In this document: positions 7,624 to 16,429 of the stretch, one piece after another
Position numbering within the stretch: the stretch's first letter is position 1
Layout of the letters: the number at the start of each line of letters is the position of its first letter
From: Crenothrix polyspora
GTDB lineage: Bacteria; Pseudomonadota; Gammaproteobacteria; Methylococcales; Methylomonadaceae
Direction: 5' to 3'
Assembly: GCF_900163755.1 (NCBI RefSeq)
Contig: NZ_FUKI01000114.1
Span: 1-43,973 of the forward strand
DNA length: 43,973 nt
The notes under the pieces: model-generated
Told to the model about the DNA's origin: nothing
Seen by the model: only the letters and a program-made list of their open reading frames with translations
The model's database searches: none
Made by a program: the position numbers and the translations under genes

Positions 7624-8721
7624 TTATGGAATAATGTTTCCTGTTAACACATCCTCGAGTCGTGCGACGTAATCCTCCTGTTCAGCAATTGATTTATGAG
7701 TTACTTTTGTTTCCTCATTTAACCCCATCTTTTTATGACCATCTATAACTTGTGCTTTGATACATTTTTCATCGCAACTTTGTTCTTTAAAAATTTCCTT
7801 CTGAGCTTGTCCTCCATTCTTGGCAGCTTGTTGAATTGATAGCTGACCAGATGAATCTTTGTAAAAGTCATCCAAAATAGACTGTGCGGTATGAAGATAT
7901 CCGTGATTTCCAGAATGCCAACTAGTACCCTCAACACACATGGTTGGAGCATCATTATGGTTATATCCGGTTATACCGTCGAAATAAGATGCTGGTATGA
8001 CATGATTGCCTGTTTGCGATGGACAACAACCACCGCCATCCTTCTTTGTTTTGGAATACGGTTGTAAACGACAGCGTCTTGCGTTAATACAGTCATTTGC
8101 TTTCGATTTAATACGCTGTTGTATCATAGGGGCAGCCGTTGAGTGAGACCTAGGCCTACTTGTTCCACCAAGACCAGCTTCCACACATGGATCTTGATTA
8201 TTCTTCTCAAATTCTTCGCATTTATCCTTTTCCTTTTGTTTATCCTTTGCACAAGGATCATCAGTATTACCAGATGCGTCTATAGCCATATTATCTACAA
8301 ATGGCCAAGGAATCGCCTCATTTGGAGGACTACCGTGATTATTGGTAGTCATATCCAAATGCCGATCAACATTTTCCCCTTCAAACTTAACATCCATCGA
8401 CCACTTTATAAAATACACTTTCCCAGTGTTTTTACTTGAAATAACACCTTTTTTCGCAGCGCAACCTGCCTCATCACCTGTTGACTTTTTAAAGTAAGAC
8501 TGGTTTTTTAACATGACCTCTTCGCCAGATATTTTCACCGTTTTACTTCCTTCTGCGGTATCTGATGCCATCCCCGTATTCGGATATGGCACGGGAACAC
8601 CGGGTGGGGTAGCCGGATTTTCAGGCGGTGTAAAACAAACATCGGGAAATGCACAGATAGTTTTCCCCGCACCCGATTTACAGGCCAATTCCATGCCATT
8701 GGCATAAACCTCATTCGCCAT
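7624..8721 (-). CDS. PAAR-like DUF4150 protein with C-terminal HNH/HHH nuclease toxin domain
   Basis: This is a 365-residue protein. Residues 1-145 match DUF4150 (Tox-PAAR-like): MANEVYANGMELACK opening, FPDVCFTPPENPATPPGVPVPYPNTG, EVMLKNQSYFKKSTGDEAG and the cysteines. This domain caps the VgrG spike. A charged linker (155-200) leads to a toxin domain with His240 in TGNHVIPASYF, APTMCVEG, His269, His273 and His277 in the segment WHSGNHGYLH. The pattern resembles HNH-superfamily polymorphic toxin nucleases (Tox-HNH-HHH or GHH type), so DNA or RNA cleavage in the target cell is the expected role. The first position of the HH pair is Asn here. Its ATG overlaps the upstream stop (TAATG). It sits downstream of DUF2169 and thiolase-like genes, the usual accompaniment of DUF4150 effectors. 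Confidence 0.82.
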   Translation of the reverse strand: MANEVYANGMELACKSGAGKTICAFPDVCFTPPENPATPPGVPVPYPNTGMASDTAEGSKTVKISGEEVMLKNQSYFKKSTGDEAGCAAKKGVISSKNTGKVYFIKWSMDVKFEGENVDRHLDMTTNNHGSPPNEAIPWPFVDNMAIDASGNTDDPCAKDKQKEKDKCEEFEKNNQDPCVEAGLGGTSRPRSHSTAAPMIQQRIKSKANDCINARRCRLQPYSKTKKDGGGCCPSQTGNHVIPASYFDGITGYNHNDAPTMCVEGTSWHSGNHGYLHTAQSILDDFYKDSSGQLSIQQAAKNGGQAQKEIFKEQSCDEKCIKAQVIDGHKKMGLNEETKVTHKSIAEQEDYVARLEDVLTGNIIP

Positions 8722-9761
8722 TACTTATTCCCTACTATTTGCCAAGCCAAAATCATGGAAGAACGCTTACCATCATCATTACCAACATGCGCCAATACAT
8801 AGTTACCTTTGCTATAGTTTTTTTCACTAGCGGACTTTAATGCAGCAATCATGATCGCCCCGATTACAACACCTACCTCCCCAACACAATCCGCAGGATG
8901 CCAGATATCAAACCCTTCCCTTTTAGAGCGTTCTATACGACTAAAAGCTAAACTCGTCTCCTTAAAGTAATATTGTTCACCCGAAATATCAGTGATTTTA
9001 AAATCAAGAATACTTTGTTCATAACCTGCATCACTCAAAGATTGTTTAATCGCCGCAGTCAACCCATCCGCCCTCAAAGGCTCTTCCGAATCTACATGCG
9101 CCTTCTCAACCCCAAATCCCAAGCCCTGGCAAATCAATTGTGGCTCAGCTTTAGCATAAGCTGGCTCCACCACCAAAGCAGCACCCGCCTCACCTGGAAT
9201 AAAACCATTAGAATTTTGGCTGGTTAACAACCGCTCATTGTCTTCATAATGGCTTAAGGTAGGTGCAACCAACAAACTATCAGTTGCGGCAATCAAAACA
9301 TGCTTAATATTAAGCTCCTGCAACAATTGCCGCGCGTTTTTCAAAGCCACCGCCACCGCCACATGCCCCCTGGCAATCACACAGGATTTTTCATGAAACT
9401 CCACGCCCAACTCAGCCTGTAAATCGATAAAAAACTGATTGTCATCATCAATCACACGGCCTTTACGCTCATGTTCCGACAAACACAGCAACAAAGGCGT
9501 TGCATTAGGATCGATAAGCTTATTATTGGCCAAACATTCGTTGATAGCCGCAGCCGCCATCTTAATCAACTTGGTTTTACCGCGCCAAGGTTGTTCCAAC
9601 GGCACTGCACAGCCCATAATCCATTCACCGCCATTGTCCATAAAACGGGTTTCCTGAAAATTATCCAGAGCGCAGCGAATAGCCGCACAAGACGCAGGCG
9701 CATTCAAACCAACACCTGTCACCATGCCCACGCCCGTAATGGCCAAAGGAAAACCTGCCAC
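8721..9761 (-). CDS. Thiolase-fold (beta-ketoacyl synthase-like) T6SS-associated protein
   Basis: This 346-residue protein starts with GTG 9761, which overlaps the stop of the DUF2169 gene (TAGTG). The KAS-like fold shows in the opening LAITGVGMVTGVGLNAPASCAAIR, in GFIPGEAGAALVVEP and in the late WHPADCVGEVGVVIGA block. The nucleophile region reads SCVIARGHVAVAVAL instead of the canonical ACASG-type turn, and the last catalytic His motif is replaced by HVGNDDGKRSSM. It therefore probably lacks condensing activity. Such degenerate thiolase-fold proteins recur beside DUF2169 and DUF4150 genes in T6SS islands. A chaperone or loading role is plausible but unproven here. Confidence 0.7.
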   Translation of the reverse strand: MAGFPLAITGVGMVTGVGLNAPASCAAIRCALDNFQETRFMDNGGEWIMGCAVPLEQPWRGKTKLIKMAAAAINECLANNKLIDPNATPLLLCLSEHERKGRVIDDDNQFFIDLQAELGVEFHEKSCVIARGHVAVAVALKNARQLLQELNIKHVLIAATDSLLVAPTLSHYEDNERLLTSQNSNGFIPGEAGAALVVEPAYAKAEPQLICQGLGFGVEKAHVDSEEPLRADGLTAAIKQSLSDAGYEQSILDFKITDISGEQYYFKETSLAFSRIERSKREGFDIWHPADCVGEVGVVIGAIMIAALKSASEKNYSKGNYVLAHVGNDDGKRSSMILAWQIVGNK

Positions 9762-10870
9762 TATTCTTCTTCCTCAGCTGCGGCTTTATTAGCCTTAGCA
9801 AGGTGCGCTAACGAAGGATAATAGGTCTTGCCCAACTCACGCGCCCGCCACCAACCTGGCGACATCTTGCCAACTAAAACCTGCGGAATCTCAAACATAT
9901 TTTTCTTTAGTGGCAAACTGGCACGCCAAGTCAAACTAAAAGTCCCCTTGTCGGGTTCGATAACAAGCGTATCGATTACCGCGAAAGTTTCATGGCGTTC
10001 GCCTTTTTTACGGAAAAACACCACGGGCATCTCTATAACTGGCAACGTAAAAGCAATACGGCCTTCCGGTGACAAATTAATCAACACCACCTCTTCACCG
10101 CCTTTAAGATAGGGAATTTGTTGGTCTTCTGGGGCAGCTTGGTAATAAGCTTCCTGAAAATCGGCCGGTAAAAAAGGGAAAATGTTGTCTATCCAATCCT
10201 GGTCGTAAGTACCGGCATATTGCAAACGCGGCGACCAGCCCCGACCTAGCGGCCCAAACGCCATCGGCTTATAATCACCATTGGGGGTTTGCACAGGCCG
10301 GTTAGCCTCCTCAGTATTAGGCATCGGCATGCCATCCACCAATTCGCTGGCCAAACGTTGATGATAACCCTTGCCGACCGGATTGAGCATATAAGCACTG
10401 TGCTTGTTTTTATCGTCATGGAAATTATCCAGACCACCGAAAGCCTTATCGTAACTGATCGGCAGCACCGTAAATTCAGCAGGTGGCTCTGGGGTAATAA
10501 CCACACCAGCATTCCAACAACGATCGCCGACAACGTTAAATGTCTTAACCAAAGTGCCTACCCTCATACCCACTTGCACCATCCGAGCTGGGCGGCCTTG
10601 GGGCGCATAGGCACTGCCATTTAACAGCACATCGCAACGGTGTTTGATAGGCGAATAATCCACCTCATAAAAAGGCGCAGAATAACCAGGCTCACCCGTA
10701 AAGGTATCAGCCATAATTAAAGGGGCTTGTTGCTCAGCAAGTTGAGGTTTCTCGCCAGATTTTGGGATGGTAAATGTAGCCTTAATGGCAACAACCAACA
10801 ATTCACGACCATCGGGTTTCATGCCCATCGTATAGCCATCCAGCATACCGGTAGAATTGAGAAGTTCCAT
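9761..10870 (-). CDS. DUF2169 T6SS effector-loading adaptor
   Basis: This 369-residue cytoplasmic-type protein matches DUF2169. It has the opening MDGYTMGMKPDGRELLVVAIKATF (residues 9-32), the YSPIKHRCDVLLNGSAYAPQG and VGDRCW motifs, and the C-terminal WWRARELGKTYYPSLA. DUF2169 proteins are linked to loading PAAR-like DUF4150 effectors onto VgrG. Here the gene lies between the DUF6484/VgrG genes and the DUF4150 effector, consistent with that job. Its stop overlaps the start of the thiolase-like gene by one base, which indicates translational coupling. Confidence 0.85.
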   Translation of the reverse strand: MELLNSTGMLDGYTMGMKPDGRELLVVAIKATFTIPKSGEKPQLAEQQAPLIMADTFTGEPGYSAPFYEVDYSPIKHRCDVLLNGSAYAPQGRPARMVQVGMRVGTLVKTFNVVGDRCWNAGVVITPEPPAEFTVLPISYDKAFGGLDNFHDDKNKHSAYMLNPVGKGYHQRLASELVDGMPMPNTEEANRPVQTPNGDYKPMAFGPLGRGWSPRLQYAGTYDQDWIDNIFPFLPADFQEAYYQAAPEDQQIPYLKGGEEVVLINLSPEGRIAFTLPVIEMPVVFFRKKGERHETFAVIDTLVIEPDKGTFSLTWRASLPLKKNMFEIPQVLVGKMSPGWWRARELGKTYYPSLAHLAKANKAAAEEEE

Positions 10871-10897
10871 AAGCTATTTTATTGATTAGTGAGGCGG

Positions 10898-11368
10898 TTA
10901 GTTAATCTGCACCGAACCGCCCTTGATACGATTAACCCCCGACGAACGGCTTAACAAATAAGCCCCCCGCAGAATAATTTTACCGGCCTTGGTCAAGGTG
11001 ATGCTGGCTTTGCCGCATTTCAATGTAATGGTTTGTTTTGCTGACAGCACGATGTGCTCACCATCTAATTCGGCGGAAGCTTGTTCGGTGTCTTGGCTTG
11101 GCTTTACCGTCTCTGCATGGTGAATTTTGCCAATAATTAACGGTTGTAACGGATTACCACCTTCAAATAACAAGGCGACTTCTTTACCAATATCCGCCCT
11201 ATCTAATACCGTGGTGCTACGCGCCGGAATCGCCGTTTCCACCGGATTACCTGGAAAAGCGACTAATGGCTCACCCGCCTCATTGATGCTTAAAAAAAGA
11301 CCAATCACTACGCCATCGATTTTTTGATCAACAGGTGCTGAAGGTTTTAGTAGCTGTTCTGTCGCCAT
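10898..11368 (-). CDS. DUF6484 domain protein, VgrG-associated
   Basis: This 156-residue protein has the opening DGVVIGLFLSINEAGEPLVAFPGNP, an ADIGKEVALLFEGGNPLQPLIIGKI segment, and a C-terminal beta-strand stretch (KASITLTKAGKIILRGAYLLSRSSG) that echoes the end of VgrG proteins. This matches DUF6484, a small family normally encoded directly after vgrG together with DUF2169 and DUF4150 genes. It is probably part of the spike-loading module; the molecular role is not known. The gap to the DUF2169 gene is 27 bp. Confidence 0.75.
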   Translation of the reverse strand: MATEQLLKPSAPVDQKIDGVVIGLFLSINEAGEPLVAFPGNPVETAIPARSTTVLDRADIGKEVALLFEGGNPLQPLIIGKIHHAETVKPSQDTEQASAELDGEHIVLSAKQTITLKCGKASITLTKAGKIILRGAYLLSRSSGVNRIKGGSVQIN

Positions 11369-11427
11369 TTGCCATGCTCCTTGATTTTATCACCCGTTAA
11401 AGAAAATAAAATCGGGGTTTATTGGGA

Positions 11428-13677
11428 TTAGTTTTGCAGAATTTTCTGCCCTTTCATCGTGATGTTATTGGATGCTTTAACATTAATTTCACCTGAACCC
11501 TCTACAGTAATATCTTTTCCCTTTATGGTTATCGTGCCATCCTTTTTCATGGTAATGCTGGCACTGCCGGTCTTAATGGTTATTGAATCCGCCACATCAA
11601 TCACCAACGTCTTACCCACTTTCAGCGCATCATCACCATCGACATTCTTAGAAGCATTGCCAGAAACAGCCTCAGATTGATTACCCCCAACGGACAACGA
11701 CTGGTTAGCCCCCACATCCGTACTCTGGTTGGCTCCCACATTGACACTTTGATACGCACCCACGTTAACCGTTTGATAAGCACCAATAGCAACGGCCTGG
11801 AATGCCCCAATCCCAATTTCCTGCGCGGCACCGACACCAATGGTTTCATTAATGCCCACCGTATGCGTCCGTTGTAAAGCAACCGACACCGTTTCACTCG
11901 CCCCTACCGATTTACTCCGGTTCGCGCCAATCGTAATGGTTTCGTTAACCACTACTTTCTCCGTGCGGTTTGCGCCAATCGTGATGTCTTCATTAACACC
12001 CACCTTCTCGGTACGATTATTGCCGATGGTGATAGTTTCGTTAACCCCGACTTTCTCAGTACGGTCATTATCAATAGTAATTTTCTCATTACGTCCGACA
12101 TGCTCGGTACGGTCACGACCCACTTCTGTGGTTTCATCATTTTCGACGATGTTATCCTGATTTTTTTCCGCGTGGATATACAACTGCTCCGAGCCTTTTT
12201 TATCCTCCATACGGATTTCATTAAAATTGGCTCCGCTACCGCCTTTGCTGCTACGGCTTTTGATACCACTTTGGGTTTTATTGGCAGGCAAGGCATAAGG
12301 CGGCACTTGTTCGCCGTTATAAACGCGCCCCGTAATAATCGGCCGGTCAGGATCGCCTTCTAAAAATTCGACAATCACCTCTTGACCCATACGCGGAATA
12401 TGAATTCCACCCCAATTTTTACCGGCCCACAACTGCGACACCCGTACCCAACAAGAAGAATTTTCATCCTTTTTACCGTAGCGATCCCAATGGAATTGCA
12501 GCTTTACCCGCCCGTGTTGATCCGTATGGATTTCTTCACCAGAAGGCCCAACCACCACAGCAGTTTGCGGGCCTTGTACAATCGGTTTAGGCGTAATACG
12601 GGCAGGACGGAAAGGCGTTTTACTGTCAATCACCGTAAAACTATTGGAATAAGCAGTTCCTCCTCCGCCACTCGACTCAAAATCATCGATACGTATAGCA
12701 TGGTTGGCAGAAGTGACAAGATACTGCCGGTCGTTCTGATCCTCGCGCGGATAGTCGGTAAGCGAAAACAAGCCGCCACACACTAAAGCCCGTACCGATC
12801 CTTGGCCATTCATCTGTTCATATTGACTATGGAGTTCCTGAATACGGGTACGGGCATACTGGCTGCCGTCACCTTTTTCATCATATTCCCCTGGATAATC
12901 ATAAATTTCATGATTAGCTTCCTCATGCGTGCGGGCAATTTTAGATGTCACATGTTGATCGGCACTGGGGCGGATGAAATTGTAATCATTTAAGGCATAT
13001 ACACAAGGCTGCAATTGTTTGCTCAGGCTCCAATCCGTGATGCACCCTGTCTCATACAAAGCCGCCCTGCTCGGTGGGCGATAGACAATCGTGGCATAAT
13101 CAGGAATTGGCTCATGCGAACCCAAGGCATCCGCCAAAATCAGCGTATGTTTGCCATTGTCATGGGTGAAGTAGTAATAAATCCCTTCCTGCTCCATCAA
13201 ACGGCTAACAAAATTGAAATCGGTCTCGCGGTATTGCACGCAGTATTCCCATTGCCGGTAACTGCCGTTTAATTTGTTTTCATAGGCGTAACCAAACTCG
13301 CCAAAAAGCTGTTCGATAATAGCGGGGACGCTCATATTCTGGAAAATACGGCAATCGGTGGTGCGAGTTAAAAACCAAAGCCAGGGATAAACAGTCGCAT
13401 AATAACGGGCATAACGGCCTTCATCGACGGCCTGCAACACACTGCCGACATAACCGTTAAAGAAGCGCTGCTTCTCACCGGCAATATTAAAACGAACTGT
13501 GATATTTTGGCCGAGCAGGTCTTCAAATTTGATATTTTCTGTGCTGAGAATATCCAAATCGAGCGTGAACAAACGCCCCAACTCCTCATTGAAGCTCATC
13601 TTGCGCAGCAATAAAACATCCTCCCCCAAAGCGGGAACGATGATTTCTATTTCACGGTTCTTTTGCGTGACGGCCAT
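11428..13677 (-). CDS. vgrG: Type VI secretion spike protein VgrG (TssI)
   Basis: This 749-residue protein has gp27-like and gp5-like parts. The N-terminal barrel shows FNEELGRLFTLDLDILS, FNGYVGSVLQ and YRETDFNFVSRLMEQEGIYYYF. The gp5 OB-fold shows DQHGRVKLQFHWDRYGK, VRVSQLWAGKNWG, PRMGQEVIVEFLEGDPDRPIITGRVYNG. The needle (DNA 11614-12141) is made of about eleven 16-residue repeats with VGxNETITIGxNRTEK character, then a DUF2345-like tail ending in MKGQKILQN. No extra effector domain is fused. I chose ATG 13677 because GGGTGA lies 5 nt upstream; GTG 13686 would add three residues. The DUF6484-DUF2169-DUF4150 cargo series follows directly. Confidence 0.95.
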   Translation of the reverse strand: MAVTQKNREIEIIVPALGEDVLLLRKMSFNEELGRLFTLDLDILSTENIKFEDLLGQNITVRFNIAGEKQRFFNGYVGSVLQAVDEGRYARYYATVYPWLWFLTRTTDCRIFQNMSVPAIIEQLFGEFGYAYENKLNGSYRQWEYCVQYRETDFNFVSRLMEQEGIYYYFTHDNGKHTLILADALGSHEPIPDYATIVYRPPSRAALYETGCITDWSLSKQLQPCVYALNDYNFIRPSADQHVTSKIARTHEEANHEIYDYPGEYDEKGDGSQYARTRIQELHSQYEQMNGQGSVRALVCGGLFSLTDYPREDQNDRQYLVTSANHAIRIDDFESSGGGGTAYSNSFTVIDSKTPFRPARITPKPIVQGPQTAVVVGPSGEEIHTDQHGRVKLQFHWDRYGKKDENSSCWVRVSQLWAGKNWGGIHIPRMGQEVIVEFLEGDPDRPIITGRVYNGEQVPPYALPANKTQSGIKSRSSKGGSGANFNEIRMEDKKGSEQLYIHAEKNQDNIVENDETTEVGRDRTEHVGRNEKITIDNDRTEKVGVNETITIGNNRTEKVGVNEDITIGANRTEKVVVNETITIGANRSKSVGASETVSVALQRTHTVGINETIGVGAAQEIGIGAFQAVAIGAYQTVNVGAYQSVNVGANQSTDVGANQSLSVGGNQSEAVSGNASKNVDGDDALKVGKTLVIDVADSITIKTGSASITMKKDGTITIKGKDITVEGSGEINVKASNNITMKGQKILQN

Positions 13678-13729
13678 ACTGTTCACCCATTTAAATGGCT
13701 ACGTTTGTATCTTAAAACAACCCACCACC

Positions 13730-16429
13730 CTATGCAAATTGATAATTAAACTCACTACCGTCCACACCCACTTTAATGGCGGTAATAGCTTCCCCTGACA
13801 GCATCTTATGCAAAAATTCGGCACTGATAGCCGGTAACACGGTATTGGTTAAAATGGCATCCACCACACGGGCACCGCTCTCCAGCTCGCTACAACGATT
13901 CAAGATTACATCGACCACCGCCGCATCATAACTAAAAGGAATACTATGGTTTTGCAGTACCCGTTTACCAATACGACCCAATTGCAATGTGATAATCGCT
14001 TTCAACATGTCATCGTTAAGCGGGTAATACGGGATAGTCACCAAACGTCCCAATAAAGCAGCGGGGAATATTTTTAGCAGCGGTTCACGTAACGCCTTGG
14101 TAATGCCCTCCGGTTCCGGCATTAAATCCGGATCTTTGCACAGATTCATAATCAAATCGGTACCGGCATTCGAGGTGAGCAGAATGATGGTATTTTTAAA
14201 ATCAATAAACCGGCCTTCGGCATCTTCCATCCAACCTTTATCGAAGACCTGAAAGAAAATTTCATGGACATCGGGGTGGGCTTTTTCCACCTCATCCAAC
14301 AAAATAACGCTATAAGGCCGACGGCGCACCGCTTCGGTCAGAATGCCGCCTTCGCCATAACCGACATAACCTGGCGGCGAGCCTTTCAGTGTCGATACCG
14401 TATGGGCTTCCTGGTATTCACTCATATTGATGGTGATGATATTTTCTTCACCGCCATAGAGGGCTTCGGCCAAGGCCAAGCCGGTTTCGGTTTTGCCGAC
14501 ACCGGATGGCCCACACAACATGAACACACCGATCGGTTTACCAGGATTATCAAGACCGGCACGCGATGTTTGCACCCGACGGGCAATCATATCCAAAGCA
14601 TGGCGTTGACCAATAACCCGTTGGTTTAAAGTGTCGCCCAATTTCAAGATGGCTTCGATTTCATTCTTCACCATCCGCCCCACCGGAATGCCGGTCCAAT
14701 CAGCGATGACCGAAGCAATCGCCTGGCTATCCACCGTCGGGAAAATCAAGGGGCGCTCACCCTGGGCGGCGGTCAATTGTGCCTGCAAGGCTTTTAATTG
14801 CTGGCGTTTTTCGCTACGCTGGTCGTCCGTTACCTCTGCCTTAGCATCTGCCGAGGCTGTGTCTGCCGCGCCTTCATGCAAAGGATGCAACTCGGCGCGC
14901 AAATTGATAATTTGTTCCACCAAGATTTTTTCCGCCTGCCAGCGCGTTTCCAACTCATGCAGCCGTTCTTGCTCTTGGGCTAAATTATCATCGACTTTTT
15001 GTTTACGATCCCCCGTATCAATGCCTAAAGCGACTTCACGGTCAATAATACCGGCTTCAATATTCAGGGCTTCAATGCGCCGACGGCTGTCATCCAGTTC
15101 GGCTGGTACGGCGTATTGCGTCACCGCCACCCTGGCGCAAGCGGTATCCAACACACTGACGGATTTATCCGGTAACTGCCGGTCAGGGATATAACGGTGC
15201 GATAGCTTGACCGAATCGGCCAAGGCTTCATCCAACAACAAAATACGGTGATGTTTCGCCATCACAGCCGCCACCCCGCGCATCATCAATAAGGCTTTTT
15301 CTTCACTGGGTTCATCAATTTTCACCACTTGGAAACGCCGCGTTAGGGCGGGGTCTTTTTCAAAATGCTTTTTATATTCAGCCCAAGTGGTGGCCGCTAT
15401 GGTACGTAAAGTACCCCGCGCCAAGGCCGGTTTTAATAAATTCGCTGCATCACCCGTACCGGCGGCACCACCGGCACCAATCAGGGTATGGGCTTCGTCA
15501 ATAAATAAAATAATCGGCTTTTCTGAGGCCTGTACCTCTTCAATCACTTGACGCAAACGGTTCTCAAATTCGCCTTTCATACTGGCACCGGCTTGCAGCA
15601 GCCCTAAATCGAGGGTGCGGATACTGACATCCATCAGCGGGGGGGGCACTTCCCCTGCCGCAATGCGTAAAGCAAAGCCTTCCACCACAGCGGTTTTTCC
15701 GACACCGGCCTCGCCCGTTAAAATCGGGTTGTTTTGACGGCGGCGCATCAGGATATCGATCAATTGCCGGATTTCTTCATCGCGGCCAACAATAGGATCC
15801 AACTCGCCTTTACGCGCCGCTTCGGTCAAATCCACCGAAAATTGTTTTAACGCGGCTTGTTTACCCATTTGCGCTGGCGGCATCGCCCCTGAAAATTCAC
15901 CAGGCGATGCTGTTCCCGCCAGCTGACTACCATCATGCGCCGCCAAGGCATCTTCTGGTGAACCGGACACGATAGCCGTCAATTCATCCAGCAAAATATC
16001 GGCATTAATCTTTTTAAACTGGCCGGAAATGGCATTGAGCGCATTACGCAAATCATTGGTTTTCACGATACCCGCCATTAAATGGCCGGTGCGTACCTGG
16101 TTGCTGTTATACATTAAGCTGGCATACAACCAGCCTTGCTCCACCGATTCTTGCACATGGGAAGATAAATCAGAAATGGAGGTAGAACCGGCCGGGAGAC
16201 GGTCCAGATTATCGATAAAATCCCGTGCCAAATGCGCCGGATTGAGTTCAAAACGTTTGATAATCCGGTGTAGATCGGAGTCTTGCAACTGTAAAATTTG
16301 GTGCAGCCAATGCACCATCTCCACATACGGGTTGCCGCGCATCTTGCAAAACACGGTGGCACTTTCAATGCCCTTGTAGGCAAGGTTGTTGAGCTTACCA
16401 AACAAAGCGGTACGGCTGATGGCGGTCAT
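13730..16429 (-). CDS. tssH: T6SS AAA+ ATPase TssH (ClpV)
   Basis: This 899-residue protein is of full ClpV length. An N-terminal Clp-N-like domain (1-150) is followed by AAA domain 1 with Walker A GEAGVGKTA and Walker B ILFIDEAHTL, a coiled-coil middle region, and AAA domain 2 with Walker A GPSGVGKTE, Walker B VILLDEVEKAH and sensor region ILLTSNAG. It uses ATP to unfold and recycle contracted TssBC sheath. The start ATG overlaps the tssG stop (ATGA), indicating translational coupling. Confidence 0.97.
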   Translation of the reverse strand: MTAISRTALFGKLNNLAYKGIESATVFCKMRGNPYVEMVHWLHQILQLQDSDLHRIIKRFELNPAHLARDFIDNLDRLPAGSTSISDLSSHVQESVEQGWLYASLMYNSNQVRTGHLMAGIVKTNDLRNALNAISGQFKKINADILLDELTAIVSGSPEDALAAHDGSQLAGTASPGEFSGAMPPAQMGKQAALKQFSVDLTEAARKGELDPIVGRDEEIRQLIDILMRRRQNNPILTGEAGVGKTAVVEGFALRIAAGEVPPPLMDVSIRTLDLGLLQAGASMKGEFENRLRQVIEEVQASEKPIILFIDEAHTLIGAGGAAGTGDAANLLKPALARGTLRTIAATTWAEYKKHFEKDPALTRRFQVVKIDEPSEEKALLMMRGVAAVMAKHHRILLLDEALADSVKLSHRYIPDRQLPDKSVSVLDTACARVAVTQYAVPAELDDSRRRIEALNIEAGIIDREVALGIDTGDRKQKVDDNLAQEQERLHELETRWQAEKILVEQIINLRAELHPLHEGAADTASADAKAEVTDDQRSEKRQQLKALQAQLTAAQGERPLIFPTVDSQAIASVIADWTGIPVGRMVKNEIEAILKLGDTLNQRVIGQRHALDMIARRVQTSRAGLDNPGKPIGVFMLCGPSGVGKTETGLALAEALYGGEENIITINMSEYQEAHTVSTLKGSPPGYVGYGEGGILTEAVRRRPYSVILLDEVEKAHPDVHEIFFQVFDKGWMEDAEGRFIDFKNTIILLTSNAGTDLIMNLCKDPDLMPEPEGITKALREPLLKIFPAALLGRLVTIPYYPLNDDMLKAIITLQLGRIGKRVLQNHSIPFSYDAAVVDVILNRCSELESGARVVDAILTNTVLPAISAEFLHKMLSGEAITAIKVGVDGSEFNYQFA

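Noticed and set aside
11840-12160. Long open frame on the plus strand opposite vgrG, with repeated motifs
   Set aside because: It mirrors the repeat-rich needle of VgrG and has no independent coding character or ribosome binding site.
14631-15194. 187-codon open frame opposite tssH
   Set aside because: Antisense to the highly conserved ClpV sequence, Ser/Ala-rich and without family resemblance.
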